Shown here piece by piece: positions 32,746-42,500 of a DNA stretch of 64,000 nt. The DNA lies in assembly GCF_024400215.1 (NCBI RefSeq), contig NZ_CP053748.1, positions 2,852,001-2,916,000 on the forward strand, read 5' to 3'. The notes under the pieces were generated by a model. It saw nothing but the letters and a program-made list of their open reading frames with translations, was not told the DNA's origin and did not search any database. Made by a program: the position numbers and the translations under genes. Within the stretch, counting starts at the first letter, position 1. Each line of letters opens with the position of its first letter. The DNA is from Massilia sp. erpn. Lineage in GTDB: Bacteria > Pseudomonadota > Gammaproteobacteria > Burkholderiales > Burkholderiaceae_D.

Positions 32746-33542
32746 AATTCGTCCACCATTTCTCCGGCGCGCCGGCGGAACAGGTGCAGGCCCAGCATGC
32801 ACAACAGCAGCGCCAGCACGGTCACCGGCAGCAGGCTGGACCAGGCTGGCCAGGCACCGTTGACGAGGATGGTCTGGCAGGCGCCGATCACGGCCGCCAT
32901 CGGATTCCACACCAGCCAGCCGCGCACCTCGGCCGGCAGGGCCGCCACCGGATACACCACGGGCGTAAACCAGAACCAGAACTGCAGCGCGATGGCGAAG
33001 AATTGGCCGACGTCGCGGAAGAACACGTTCAGCACGCCGAGGATCAGGCCGAGGCCGATGGCGAACAGCACCAGCACCAGCAGCACCGGCAGCAGGGCCA
33101 GGTAGGGCAGGCCGGGGAAGTTGCCGGAAAGCACAAGGAAAGCCGTGAACAGGCCGAAGATGATGGCGAAGTTGATGCCGGCGTTGAGCACCACGATGAT
33201 GGGCAGGCAGATGCGCGGGAAGCTGATTTTCTTGATCAAGCCGGCATGCTCGAGGAACATGGTCTGGGCGCGGCCGGTGATCTCGGCAAACAAGCCCCAG
33301 CTGAGTACGCCGGCGCACAGGTAGACGCTGTAGGCATAGGGCGAACTGGCGCCGGGCAGGCGCGAATGCATCACCTGGGCGAACACCACGGTATACACCA
33401 CGATCATGGCCAGCGGGCTGAGCACGGTCCAGGCGGCGCCCAGCAGGGAGTTGCGGTACTTGATCTGGAATTCGCGCTTGACGCTGCCGGCGATGAAGCC
33501 GCGGTAGTTGGCGATATTGTGCAGGAGGGCCAGCGAAATCAT
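32742..33542 (-). CDS. wzm: ABC polysaccharide exporter permease, Wzm
   Basis: The 266-residue permease has six hydrophobic helices and the ABC-2 family pattern: VKREFQIKYRNSLLGAAWTVLSPLAMIVVYTVVFAQVM at the start, and LGVLNVFFRDVGQFFAIALQFWFWFTPVVYP. It pairs with Wzt to move lipid-linked O-antigen or capsule across the inner membrane. The start at 33542 has an AAGG box; a longer frame to 33641 looks non-coding. It is the first gene of the operon running to the terminator at 25871. Confidence 0.9.
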   Translation of the reverse strand: MISLALLHNIANYRGFIAGSVKREFQIKYRNSLLGAAWTVLSPLAMIVVYTVVFAQVMHSRLPGASSPYAYSVYLCAGVLSWGLFAEITGRAQTMFLEHAGLIKKISFPRICLPIIVVLNAGINFAIIFGLFTAFLVLSGNFPGLPYLALLPVLLVLVLFAIGLGLILGVLNVFFRDVGQFFAIALQFWFWFTPVVYPVAALPAEVRGWLVWNPMAAVIGACQTILVNGAWPAWSSLLPVTVLALLLCMLGLHLFRRRAGEMVDEL

Positions 33543-33693
33543 ACGACCCTTCCCGCCGTCTGGTTCAGGGAGTTCATGTGCTTTATGTGTTACGTGTGGG
33601 TCACAGCCCGGAGGCGGGAGGTCTGGGCAAGAAGCCTGCAATTATACCTGAGCAGGAAGACAGGTTTGCCAGCCTGCCATGCCGGGCCGCCGC

Positions 33694-34431
33694 TCAGTTA
33701 CCCTCGACCAGTTTTTGCAGGGCTTGCGGGTTGATAATGATCAGGCGGTGCGTGTCTTTCTGGATGATGCCCTGCTGGGTCAGCGTCTGCAGCGCCCGCG
33801 TCACCGTCTCGCGGCTGGTATTGATCATATTGGCAATATCCTGGTGGGTTGGCAGGTTTTCCACCACGTCGGGGGCGCCGGGCTGGCTTTTCTTTTGCAG
33901 CGTCAGGAAGGCATAGATGCGGCGCGCCGTGTTATTGATGCTGAGCAGGCTGCGGAATTCGGAATCGCGCTGGATCTTTTCGGCCAGGTGGCGCAGCATC
34001 ATATTCGCCACCGAAGGCACGTGCGAGAACAGGTGCAAGGCGGTGGGCGCCGGCAGGAAGGCGACCAGCACATCGCTCATCGCCACCACCGAGGCGGTGC
34101 GGGTGGAGCCGCTGATGACGGCAATCTCGCCGAAGAAGTCGCCCGGCGCCAGCATGCGCAGGCCGATGGCGCGCCCATCCTCGGTGACGTCGATGACCTG
34201 CAACTGGCCTGAGAGCAGGAACAGCAGGCCGTCGCCACTGCCGCCTTTTTGCAGCACGACGGCGCGCTTGGGATACTGGCGCAGGCGCAGGTCGGGTTTG
34301 ATGCGCTGGATATCGTCATCGCTGAGCTGGGCCAGCAGCGGAATCTTGCGCAGATGCACCTGCACATTGACGGGGGACAGGGCTTCGGGGGCGGCCGCAT
34401 CCTTTTTGGGGGCTTGGTTGCTAACTTTCAT
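33694..34431 (-). CDS. CRP-type cAMP-responsive transcription factor
   Basis: The 245-residue protein has a cyclic-nucleotide-binding domain at about 30-150, with the phosphate-binding cassette GDFFGEIAVISGSTRTASVV (Glu, Arg and Thr/Ser in the positions CRP uses for cAMP). A CRP-type winged helix follows at about 165-235. The recognition helix SRETVTRAL keeps the R-E-x-x-x-R triad with which E. coli CRP reads TGTGA. It is the last gene of the cyclase operon, 39 bp after the beta-barrel gene. Exact TGTGA-N6-TCACA sites stand before the neighbouring genes, so it most likely controls them. Confidence 0.88.
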   Translation of the reverse strand: MKVSNQAPKKDAAAPEALSPVNVQVHLRKIPLLAQLSDDDIQRIKPDLRLRQYPKRAVVLQKGGSGDGLLFLLSGQLQVIDVTEDGRAIGLRMLAPGDFFGEIAVISGSTRTASVVAMSDVLVAFLPAPTALHLFSHVPSVANMMLRHLAEKIQRDSEFRSLLSINNTARRIYAFLTLQKKSQPGAPDVVENLPTHQDIANMINTSRETVTRALQTLTQQGIIQKDTHRLIIINPQALQKLVEGN

Positions 34432-34470
34432 GTTGATATTGTATTGGTTGCCTTGGCTATGCGGTGCGCT

Positions 34471-35712
34471 TCATTTGCTGCCGCGCCAGCGCCAGCTGAG
34501 CTGGACGACCTGGTTATCGTACTGGAAGATGGGAATATTCTCCTGGTTGCGCACCTTGCGCCAGTCCAGCACCAGGGCCGTTTCGCTGTTCAGGTTGTAG
34601 ACCAGGGTGCTGCGCAGCGTGTGCGTGAGCTGGTGGCGGGTGGCGTCGATAAAGCCGGGCGAATAGGCGCTCTGGCCCTGCCAGTGCTGCAGCGTCCATT
34701 CGAGTTCGGCTTCCAGGCCGGGGCGCAGCAGCTGGCGGCCAAAGACGCTGGCGTACCAGCCCTTGCGGTCGCCGCCGGGCCGGTTGGCCGTGGCGCGGTC
34801 ATACAGGCCGCTCAGGCTGAGCTGGGCAAAGCGCGTGCTGCTGCGCTGATTCAGGATGGCGCGCACTTCGGCCGTATTCGAGTCGAAATTGCTCAGCGTC
34901 CGGTAATTGGTGTGAGCCAGGCCGGCCGCCAGGTTCAGTTCCATGCCGGCCGGCAGCGCCAGCGGCGGGGTGGCGCGCAACTGGGCCTGGCTTTGCAGCT
35001 GGTAGAGGCGGCCGCCCAGGCTGAAGGCGCCCAGCGCGACATGGTTGCGCAGGCGCCAGCGGCCGAGCCGCCACGGGTGGTCCACGCCGCCGAACAGCGA
35101 AATGGTGTTATAGCTGCTCAGCGTGTCGTTGCGGCGCGCCTGCACCTGCAGCATGCCGAGCGTGCCATCCTGGTTGAGGTCGCTGTACAGGTCGGCGGAG
35201 ACCGCGCTGAAGGCGTCGGCCTTGGGCAGATAGTCGGGCGTGAGCTCGAGCGGCGGGCCGTCGCCGATCTGGAACAGTGCATTGCTGGCGCCCTGGTTGA
35301 CGTTGCGGTCGTGGCCGCGCGTGGCGCTGAGCGACCACTGCACCAGGCGTTTCCAGCCGGCGCAGCCGCGTTCGCGCTGCTGTGCGATCAGCTCGCGCAC
35401 GCCGGGCGGTGGGGCGAAGCTGGTCTCCAGCGTGCGGAAGAGTTGCTCGGCTTCCTCGGCATGGCCGAGGGCGCATTGCAGCATGGCCAGGTCGAGCCAC
35501 TCGCCCGCCTGGCGCGGCCCCTGCGCGATCATGCGCACCAGAATCTGGCTGGCCTCGCTGCGCCGGCCTTCGGCGATGGCTTGCATGGCCAGCAGGTAGA
35601 GATCGGCCTCGGCGCCGGCGCGCGCATCGGCGCCGGCCGGGGTCTGTGCCGCGCCGGGCAGGGCCAGCAGGGCCGCCAGCGCGGCGCCGAGGAACAGGAG
35701 GCGCCGCTTCAT
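34471..35712 (-). CDS. TPR outer-membrane beta-barrel protein (surface lipoprotein assembly modifier-like)
   Basis: The 413-residue protein has a signal peptide (MKRRLLFLGAALAALLALPGAAQ) and tetratricopeptide-like helices at about 35-110 (EADLYLLAMQAIAEGRRSEASQILVRMIAQGPRQAGEWLDLAMLQCALGHAEEAEQLF). An antiparallel beta-barrel of alternating residues runs to the C-terminus and ends in an aromatic-rich strand (VVQLSWRWRGSK). The TPR-plus-barrel plan resembles Slam-type proteins that move surface proteins or lipoproteins outward. It overlaps the cyclase stop (ATGA), so the two are coupled. Confidence 0.75.
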   Translation of the reverse strand: MKRRLLFLGAALAALLALPGAAQTPAGADARAGAEADLYLLAMQAIAEGRRSEASQILVRMIAQGPRQAGEWLDLAMLQCALGHAEEAEQLFRTLETSFAPPPGVRELIAQQRERGCAGWKRLVQWSLSATRGHDRNVNQGASNALFQIGDGPPLELTPDYLPKADAFSAVSADLYSDLNQDGTLGMLQVQARRNDTLSSYNTISLFGGVDHPWRLGRWRLRNHVALGAFSLGGRLYQLQSQAQLRATPPLALPAGMELNLAAGLAHTNYRTLSNFDSNTAEVRAILNQRSSTRFAQLSLSGLYDRATANRPGGDRKGWYASVFGRQLLRPGLEAELEWTLQHWQGQSAYSPGFIDATRHQLTHTLRSTLVYNLNSETALVLDWRKVRNQENIPIFQYDNQVVQLSWRWRGSK

Positions 35713-37586
35713 GCCGCGGCCTCCGCCGGCAGCAGGGCGGTCAAGGTATACAGGGTGGTGCTTTGTTGTTTGCCGCGCAAAATAATATCGCCTACATGAG
35801 TGAGCCGGTGGCGCCGGGCGCGGGCCGCGGTGCCGGGACCGACGATGACGTTGTATGGGAAGTCGCGCGCCGCCGACTCCAGGCGCGAGGCGACGTTCAC
35901 GCTGTCGCCCACCGCCGTATAGATGCTGCGCGAGGACGAGCCGAAGTCGCCGGTGATGGCTTCGCCGCTTTCGATGCCAATGCGCACCCGCAGCGGCGCG
36001 GCGCCGCGGGCGGCACGGCGCTGGTTGAAGGCGGCCACCGCCTGCACGATGGCGAGCGCGGCGTCGAGCGCTTGGTCGGCATGGTCGGCCAGCGGCAGCG
36101 GCGCGCCCCAGAAGGTGACGAGGCCGTCGCCGGTGTATTTGTCGAGGGTGCCGCGCTGGGCCAGCACCGGCCCGGTCAGGCAGTCGAGGAAGTCGCGCGT
36201 CAGCTGCGCCGCCTGCTCCACCGGCAGCGCCGCGACATGGCGGGTATAGTCTTCCAGGTCGGCGATCAGGGTGGTGACTTCACCGCGTCGCGGTGCCAGC
36301 GGATCTTGCAGGCCGCTGCGCAGCAATTCGTCAACGACGGCGTCAGCCACATACTGGCGCAGCGTGCCGAGCAGCTGGCGCGACTGGCGCTGGCTTTGCT
36401 GCCAGGCGAGCGGCACGGCCACCAGCAGCAGGAACAGGTTGACCAGCAGCGGGCCGGCGCTGTTGAACACGGCGTCATGCGGCACCAGCAGCCAGGCCAG
36501 CGCCAGCCACAGTGCCGAGGCGCACAGCAGCATGGCCATATTGCTCAGGGCCGACAGGCGCGGGAAGGTGTAGGCGGCCAGCGCCGTCAGCAGCAGCGAG
36601 AAGCCGAAGGCGATCAGGTGGCCGGGCCAGGGCGCCGGCGCGTGCCCGGCGCGCGCGTCGAGCAGGGCGCTGAGCGCGGCCGCATGCACCAGCACGCCGC
36701 TGGTATTGGGCGAGAGCGGGGTGGCGACGCGGTCGGCCAGGCCGAGCGAGGAGGAACCCACCAGCACCAGGCGGCCGGCCAGCAGGCTGGCCGGCCAGCG
36801 CTGTTGCAGGATGTCGGCGGCCGGCACCACGGTGTACGCTTCCCAGCGCCGCGCATAGGGAATGCGGCGCAGGCCGCCGCCCGCCGCCAGCCCGCCGCTG
36901 GGGCCGGCCGTCGCCGGCGGCGCGCCGTCCTGGCAGCAGTCCAGCAGGGCCAGCGAAAGCGTGGCGTGGCGCCGGCCATCGAACCAGGTCTGCATCGGCA
37001 GGCGGCGCAGCATGCCGTCGGCGTCGGGAATGAAGCCGATGCCGCCGGTGTGGGCGGCCGCTTGCGCTAGCTGGGCGTGGTTGGCGATATAGCCGCTGGC
37101 GGCCACGGCGTCGCCGGGGCGGGCCGCAGGCTGGCCGCCGCCGAGGGCGCCGACGCGCAGCGGCATGTGGTTGTTGTAGTCGAACGCCTGGGGCAGCACC
37201 AGCGGACCGTGGCGCGCCAGCATGGCCAGGCGGGTGTCGCCGCCGGCGTCGGCCGGTTCCGGCAGTACCAGGTCGAGGGCAACGCCGCGCGCGCCGTAAA
37301 ACCCGAGTAATTGCTCGACCAGGGCCGCGATGCGGTCGCGCGGCCAAGGCCAGGGGCCGGCGGCCGCCAGGCTGGCCTCGTCGATGTCGATCACGGCCAG
37401 CCGCGTCTCCGGGCTGGTGCTGGCCTGGCGCCGCACGATGCGGTCGCGCAGCCATTCATTGGCGCCCAGGCCGCCCGCGGCCAGCGGCAGCCACTGGCTG
37501 GCGGCGGCCAGCAGCAGGGCAAGCAGGCTGACCAGCACGCCGGCATGGCGCCAGCGCACGGGACGGAAAGGCGGGGCGACGCTCAT
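35709..37586 (-). CDS. CHASE2-domain membrane adenylate cyclase
   Basis: The 625-residue protein has an N-terminal membrane helix, a periplasmic CHASE2 sensor domain (about 45-310; ETRLAVIDIDEASLAAAGPWPWPRDR), three transmembrane helices (about 318-400) and a class III cyclase domain (about 425-600). Catalytic features are TTLIADLEDYTRH (first metal Asp), DKYTGDGLVTFWG (Lys and second Asp) and GDSVNVASRLE (Asn/Arg for the transition state). The Lys points to ATP as substrate. It heads an operon with the beta-barrel and CRP-type genes and is divergent from the FecR gene. Confidence 0.9.
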   Translation of the reverse strand: MSVAPPFRPVRWRHAGVLVSLLALLLAAASQWLPLAAGGLGANEWLRDRIVRRQASTSPETRLAVIDIDEASLAAAGPWPWPRDRIAALVEQLLGFYGARGVALDLVLPEPADAGGDTRLAMLARHGPLVLPQAFDYNNHMPLRVGALGGGQPAARPGDAVAASGYIANHAQLAQAAAHTGGIGFIPDADGMLRRLPMQTWFDGRRHATLSLALLDCCQDGAPPATAGPSGGLAAGGGLRRIPYARRWEAYTVVPAADILQQRWPASLLAGRLVLVGSSSLGLADRVATPLSPNTSGVLVHAAALSALLDARAGHAPAPWPGHLIAFGFSLLLTALAAYTFPRLSALSNMAMLLCASALWLALAWLLVPHDAVFNSAGPLLVNLFLLLVAVPLAWQQSQRQSRQLLGTLRQYVADAVVDELLRSGLQDPLAPRRGEVTTLIADLEDYTRHVAALPVEQAAQLTRDFLDCLTGPVLAQRGTLDKYTGDGLVTFWGAPLPLADHADQALDAALAIVQAVAAFNQRRAARGAAPLRVRIGIESGEAITGDFGSSSRSIYTAVGDSVNVASRLESAARDFPYNVIVGPGTAARARRHRLTHVGDIILRGKQQSTTLYTLTALLPAEAAA

Positions 37587-37693
37587 GCAGCGGGCGGCAG
37601 GCAGGATGGCGATATCATTTTGGTAATTCTCAATGTGAATGCCGGGTTTTGTGTAAGCAAAGGTTGCAAGCATCGCCTGCCGCGGGAAGGTGG

Positions 37694-37763
37694 AGTATAG
37701 TCACACTGCCCAATGGCGGAATGTGATGTCCATCACAGCATTATGAGCCAAAAGCCGGACAAT
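37694..37763. promoter_or_regulatory. Bidirectional CRP-dependent promoter between cyclase operon and FecR gene
   Basis: TGTGATGTCCATCACA (37722-37737) is an exact TGTGA-N6-TCACA CRP site. Rightwards, GACAAT (37758-37763) sits 36 bp from the site start. Leftwards, TATACT on the minus strand (37699-37694) sits 38 bp from the site start. Both fit class II activation, with CRP centred near -41.5. The FecR start codon follows at 37785, the cyclase start at 37586. Confidence 0.75.
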
Positions 37764-37784
37764 GGGAATAAAGGAGTACTTAGC

Positions 37785-39146
37785 ATGCCGTATCAGATTT
37801 CTCGTCACCTTGCCGCCAGCGGCCTCCTGCTCGCAGGCCTGGCTTTGGGCGGCAGCGCCGCTGCCGCCGAGGCGGGGCGGATTGTGTTCGCATCCGGCCC
37901 GGTGCAGTCGGGCGCGCGCGCCCTGGCCATCGGCGATGCAGTGCAGGAGGGCGATGAAATCAGCACGGGCGCCCAGGGTTACCTGTATTTAAAGACGGTC
38001 GACAACGGCCTGCTGATCCTGCGCCCCGGCAGCCGCGCGCGCATCGTGCGCTACCATGTGGACGCCGTCCATCCCGCCAACACCCAGGTCAAGTTCGAAC
38101 TGCTGTCCGGGGTGGCGCGTGCCGTCTCGGGCGACGCCGTCAAGCAGGCGCGGCAAAATTTCCGCTTCAACACGCCCGTGGCGGCGATCGGCGTGCGCGG
38201 CACCGACTTTACGGTTTCGACCGACCAGGAAACGTCGCTGGTGACCGTGATTTCCGGCGCCATCGTGGTCAGCGGCTTCTCCGGCAATTGCATGCCGGGT
38301 GGCGCCGGGCCGTGCGAGAGCGGTTCCAGCCGCGAACTCAGTGCCGCCCAGGCGGGCCAGATGCTGCAGGTCAAGCGCGGCCAGGCCGCGCCGCAACTGA
38401 TGCCGGCCGGCGACAAGGCGCCCGACCAGCTGGCGCCGCCGCGCAGCGATGAGCCGCCCGGCAAGAGCGCAGCCAGCGCCACTTCCGGCCAGGACCTGAG
38501 CCTGGACCCGAAGAAGGCCGATAATCTGCGCCACCAGACCGATCAGGCGAAGTCGCAAAATATCGTCCCGGACGTGACGCTGCCGCCGGTAAACCCGGTG
38601 GTGACCGAGCCGGCCAAGCCGACACAGCCGCCGCAACCGGCCAGCGCGCTGGTGTGGGGCCGCTGGCAGCAGGTGATCGACCTGCCCGTCAACCAGAATA
38701 ATGTGGCGCTGAAGGCGGCTGGCGCGACGGAAGTGGCGCGCAACAGCTATTACACGATTTTCCGTACGCCGGGCGAGGTCTTCAAGGCGCCGGAGCAGGG
38801 TTCGGTCAGTTTTACGCTGCAAGGAAGCGAAGCCTTTGTGTCCAATTCGCAGACTTTCCAGAAAACCCTGGCGGCGCTGGAAAATGGCAGTTTGAGTGTG
38901 GATTTCGGCAAGCAGCGCTTTAGTACCGGTTTTGATCTGTTGGCTGACGGTGCCAGGACGCGCCTGTCCTCGGTCGGGACCGTGAGCAGCGACGGTTTGC
39001 TGCAGGGCGATTCGCAATACTACCGGCCGGTCAATATGGATGTGCAGGGGGCGATCACCAAGGATGGCAGCGGCGTGGTGTATATTTTCAGTACACGGCT
39101 GGATGAGCGGCGGATGGTGTATGGCGCCACCAACTGGCGTAAATAA
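37785..39146 (+). CDS. Periplasmic FecR-domain protein
   Basis: The 453-residue protein has a signal peptide (cut near GGSAAAAEA) and a FecR domain at about 35-180 (GDAVQEGDEISTGAQGYLYLKTVDNGLLILRPGSRARIV; FRFNTPVAAIGVRGTDFTVST). A proline-rich linker and a unique C-terminal domain follow. There is no transmembrane segment, so unlike sigma-regulator FecR it is probably a free or surface-tethered periplasmic protein. AAGGAG precedes the ATG at 37785. It shares a CRP site with the divergent cyclase operon. Confidence 0.85.
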   Translation: MPYQISRHLAASGLLLAGLALGGSAAAAEAGRIVFASGPVQSGARALAIGDAVQEGDEISTGAQGYLYLKTVDNGLLILRPGSRARIVRYHVDAVHPANTQVKFELLSGVARAVSGDAVKQARQNFRFNTPVAAIGVRGTDFTVSTDQETSLVTVISGAIVVSGFSGNCMPGGAGPCESGSSRELSAAQAGQMLQVKRGQAAPQLMPAGDKAPDQLAPPRSDEPPGKSAASATSGQDLSLDPKKADNLRHQTDQAKSQNIVPDVTLPPVNPVVTEPAKPTQPPQPASALVWGRWQQVIDLPVNQNNVALKAAGATEVARNSYYTIFRTPGEVFKAPEQGSVSFTLQGSEAFVSNSQTFQKTLAALENGSLSVDFGKQRFSTGFDLLADGARTRLSSVGTVSSDGLLQGDSQYYRPVNMDVQGAITKDGSGVVYIFSTRLDERRMVYGATNWRK

Positions 39147-39164
39147 GATACGCTGCAGACAGGA

Positions 39165-39193
39165 AAACGCAGGCTGAATGCCTGCGTTTTTTT
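39165..39193 (+). terminator. Rho-independent terminator of the FecR gene
   Basis: AAACGCAGGC and GCCTGCGTTT form a perfect 10-bp stem around TGAAT, followed by a run of T. It isolates the FecR transcript from the surface-protein gene, which therefore needs its own promoter. Confidence 0.87.
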
Positions 39194-39430
39194 ATGCGCG
39201 GGATATTATGCGATTGGATAAGATTATTAATAAGGAAATATTGAAAATGCCTTGCTGGGGCGCGGCGCCGGCGCCTTGCTCCCGTCGCGCTGCTCGAGGT
39301 GGTGTATAAGAATGCCAAGTATTTTCCTGCTGCCCCGGCAGTATTGATTTCGCTTGCGTCTTCTCCCATAATGCAGCGCGGACAAATTTTGTAGCTTTTT
39401 TATGAAATAAGAAAACTTTTTGCAAGGTCG
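39194..39430. other. Long AT-rich leader region of the surface-protein gene
   Basis: This gene-free stretch lies between the FecR terminator and the CRP site at 39431. It holds a fair sigma70-like pair: TTGATT (39344-39349) and CATAAT (39367-39372) with 17-bp spacing, which could give basal transcription from about 39379. A 20-codon frame at 39247-39309 has no supporting evidence. Confidence 0.35.
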
Positions 39431-39474
39431 TGTGATGTGCATCACATTCCCTGCCTGGGGTCTTCTGCCATTAT
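39431..39474 (+). promoter_or_regulatory. CRP-dependent promoter of the surface-protein gene
   Basis: TGTGATGTGCATCACA (39431-39446) is an exact, fully symmetric CRP site. CATTAT (39469-39474) lies 38 bp from its start, at the class II position. The expected transcript start is near 39481, leaving a leader of about 75 nt before the ATG at 39557. Confidence 0.72.
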
Positions 39475-39556
39475 GGCTGCCGTAGTACTGCAAGCAATGT
39501 TCTTCAAACGCTTTGTAGTTTGAATCTTTTTTGAAATGCCTTTTTAGGAGTTTTAA

Positions 39557-42500
39557 ATGGCAACATCTACCGCTGATATCCAAGGTCTGTACATCGCCTA
39601 CTTCAACCGTCCTGCTGACTACAAAGGTCTGGTTTTCTGGCAGCAAGCTGCTGACGCCAATGGCGGCCTGGCTGTTGTAGCCAACGCCTTCGCTGCTTCC
39701 CCAGAGTACACCAAAGCATTCGCTGGCAAGAGCACCTTCGGCATCATCGACACCATTTACATGAACCTGTTCGGCCGTCACGCTGAACTGGATGGTCTGA
39801 AATTCTGGGGCAACGCTCTGGACAACAAGATCCTGGGCATCGGCAACATCGCCTACCAGATCATGAAAGGTGCACAAGACACCGTCGGCGGCTTCGCAGA
39901 CAAATCGGCTGTTGCCGCCAAGATCGCTGCTGCTGAGAAATTCTACGCAGCGCTGGACACCGGCGTCGAAGTGGTGAGCTACGACGGCGAAGCACCGAAC
40001 GCTGTAGTTAAAGCATGGCTGTCGAACATCACCGACCAGACCTCCCTGGACGCGGCAACCACCGAAGCCGGCCTGAACGAAGTCATGGGCTCCGTGATCA
40101 ACGCCTACAACAACCAGACCGGCGGCGCCAAAGAGTTCCTGCTGACCACCGGTGTGAACAACTTCGTTGGCGATTCCGGCAACGACCAGTTCATCGCTGA
40201 CAACACCACCACCTCCCAATTCAGCGCGTCCGACTCGCTGAACGGCGGCGCCGGTACCGACACCCTGACCATTTACGGCTCCTTCGGCGGCACCGTCGGC
40301 AAGCTGGTCAGCATCGAAAACATCGTGGCTGACAGCATCGCTGATGCCGGCGGCTGGAACTTCAGCACCGCGACCGGCGTGAAGAACGTGACCGTGGCCC
40401 GTGCCGCTGGCGCTTCGACCGTGACCGTGGCTGCTGGCGTGGACGTGACCGCGTACGCCAACGCTGACGCGACCAAAGCCCAGACCGTGAACTTCAGCGC
40501 GACCCAGACCTCGGCCAAGCTGACCCTGGATACCGTGAACGGCAACACCGGTGTGGCCTTCAACGTTGGCGGCGCTGAGCTGACCACCCTGAACCTGGTT
40601 ACCCTGGGCGCTGCCAGCTCGCTGGGCCACCTGGACACCGACGCTAAAACCGCGACCATCAACGTGAGCGGCAACCAGAACCTGACCATCAAGGACGCTC
40701 TGGACGCAACCGTGGCCAAAGTCGATGCCACCACCTTCTCCGGCAAGCTGAACATCATCGCTGGCGACCACGCTGACGACAACACCGCTGCTGCCGACGT
40801 GACCATCATCGGCGGCACCAACGACGACACCCTGAGCATCGTGGGCGTGAACAAGGACACCGAAACCTCCGTGAACGGCGGCAAAGGCAACGACACCATC
40901 CTGGTGACCTCGGACCAGATCGCTGGTGACGCTGGCGACGCGATCGATGGCGGCGAAGGCACCGACACCCTGTCCGTGAACTTCGCTAACTCTGCCACCG
41001 CACTGACCACCGACCTCAGCGCTTCGCTGAAAAACATCGAAGTGATCAGCCTGACCTCGGACAACACCGCCGCGCAAACCCACACCTGGGCTGAAGGCAC
41101 CGTGAAATCCGGCGTGACCAGCTTCGTGGTGGCCGGTGATGCAGCCGACTCCTTCGCCCTGACCGGCCTGAAAGCCGCCACCGGCATCAAAGTGACCAAC
41201 AACGCCGCCGGCGTGTCCGCTACCATCGGTACCGACACCACCGCTGACGCTGTGACCTTCACCCTGGACGGCACCACCATTGGCACCCTGGCCGCAGTCA
41301 ACTACGAAACGGTGAACATCGTTTCCAACAAAGACTCTTCGGACAACACCAATGCGCTGACCACCGGCACCCTGGCTTCCGCTACCAAAGTGGTTCTGAC
41401 CGGCGCGGGCAACCTGGCTGGCGGCACCATCACCGCTGCTGCTGGCGCTGCTATCGATGCGTCCGCCTTCACCGGCAACCTGACCGGCACCACCTTCGGC
41501 GCTTCGGTGAAGAGCTACAAAGGCGGCACCGGCAAGGACGAAATCACCCTGGCCGCTGGCGACCTGAAACAAGGCAACACCTTCGACGGTGGCGCTGGTA
41601 CCGACAAGCTGAGCGTGACCGCTGGCGCTGGCCAGGATCTGGGCATCGTGGGCCTGACCGGCTTCGAAACCCTGAACCTGAAAACCAGCGGCGCGAACGT
41701 GGCTGACTTCCGTAACGTGACCGGTCTGACCACCCTGAACGTGTCCGCTACCGCTGCCACCGACGACCTGACCCTGAACCGTCTGAGCGGCGACACCGTG
41801 GTGACCTTCACCACCAGCATCGATGACGTGGTGACCACCATCGCTACCGGCACCACCCAGAAAGTGGGCTTCGCTGGCGCGGCAACCGTGGACAACCTGA
41901 CCCTGGACTCCGGTACCATCACCCTGACCATCAACTCCGACGATGGCAATGGCACCGCTGACCAGGCTGGCGGTGTGTTCACCAACGCCATCTCCGGCAC
42001 CTCGCTGACCACCATCAACGTGACCGGCAACGACAAGCTGAACCTGGGCACCCTGAGCACCACCGTGACCACCGTGGACGCTTCCGCTGCCAAAGGCGCG
42101 CTGACCGTGACCGCATCGGCAACCGCAACCAAGATCACCGGTTCGGAAGTTGCTGACTCCATCACCGGCGGCAATGGCAACGACATCATCCGCGGCGGCA
42201 AAGGTGCTGACGTGCTGGACGGCGGCGCTGGTTCCGACACCTACGTGTTCGAAGCCACCGGCGCAGCCAACGGCAACGACACCATCACCCTGGTGGCTGG
42301 TGCTGGCGCCAACGGCGACAAGCTGAACTTCGCAGCCTTCCTGGCCGGCGGTTCGGTTGACCAGAACGGCGGCGCAGGTACCGCGCTGGTAGCTTACGGT
42401 GCTGGTAACACCAACGATGTTGAAATCAACAACAAAGTTGCTCTGTACTCCGACGCAACCGCTACCAACATCGACACCGCTGCTGAGATCGCTGCTCTGA

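Noticed and set aside
33543..33693. TGTG and TCACA words upstream of wzm as another CRP site
   Set aside because: The half-sites do not have the N6 spacing; no exact or near-exact match was found there.
39247..39309. Twenty-codon frame in the leader of the surface-protein gene, with an AAGGAA upstream
   Set aside because: Too short, no conserved feature, and upstream of the CRP promoter; could be chance.
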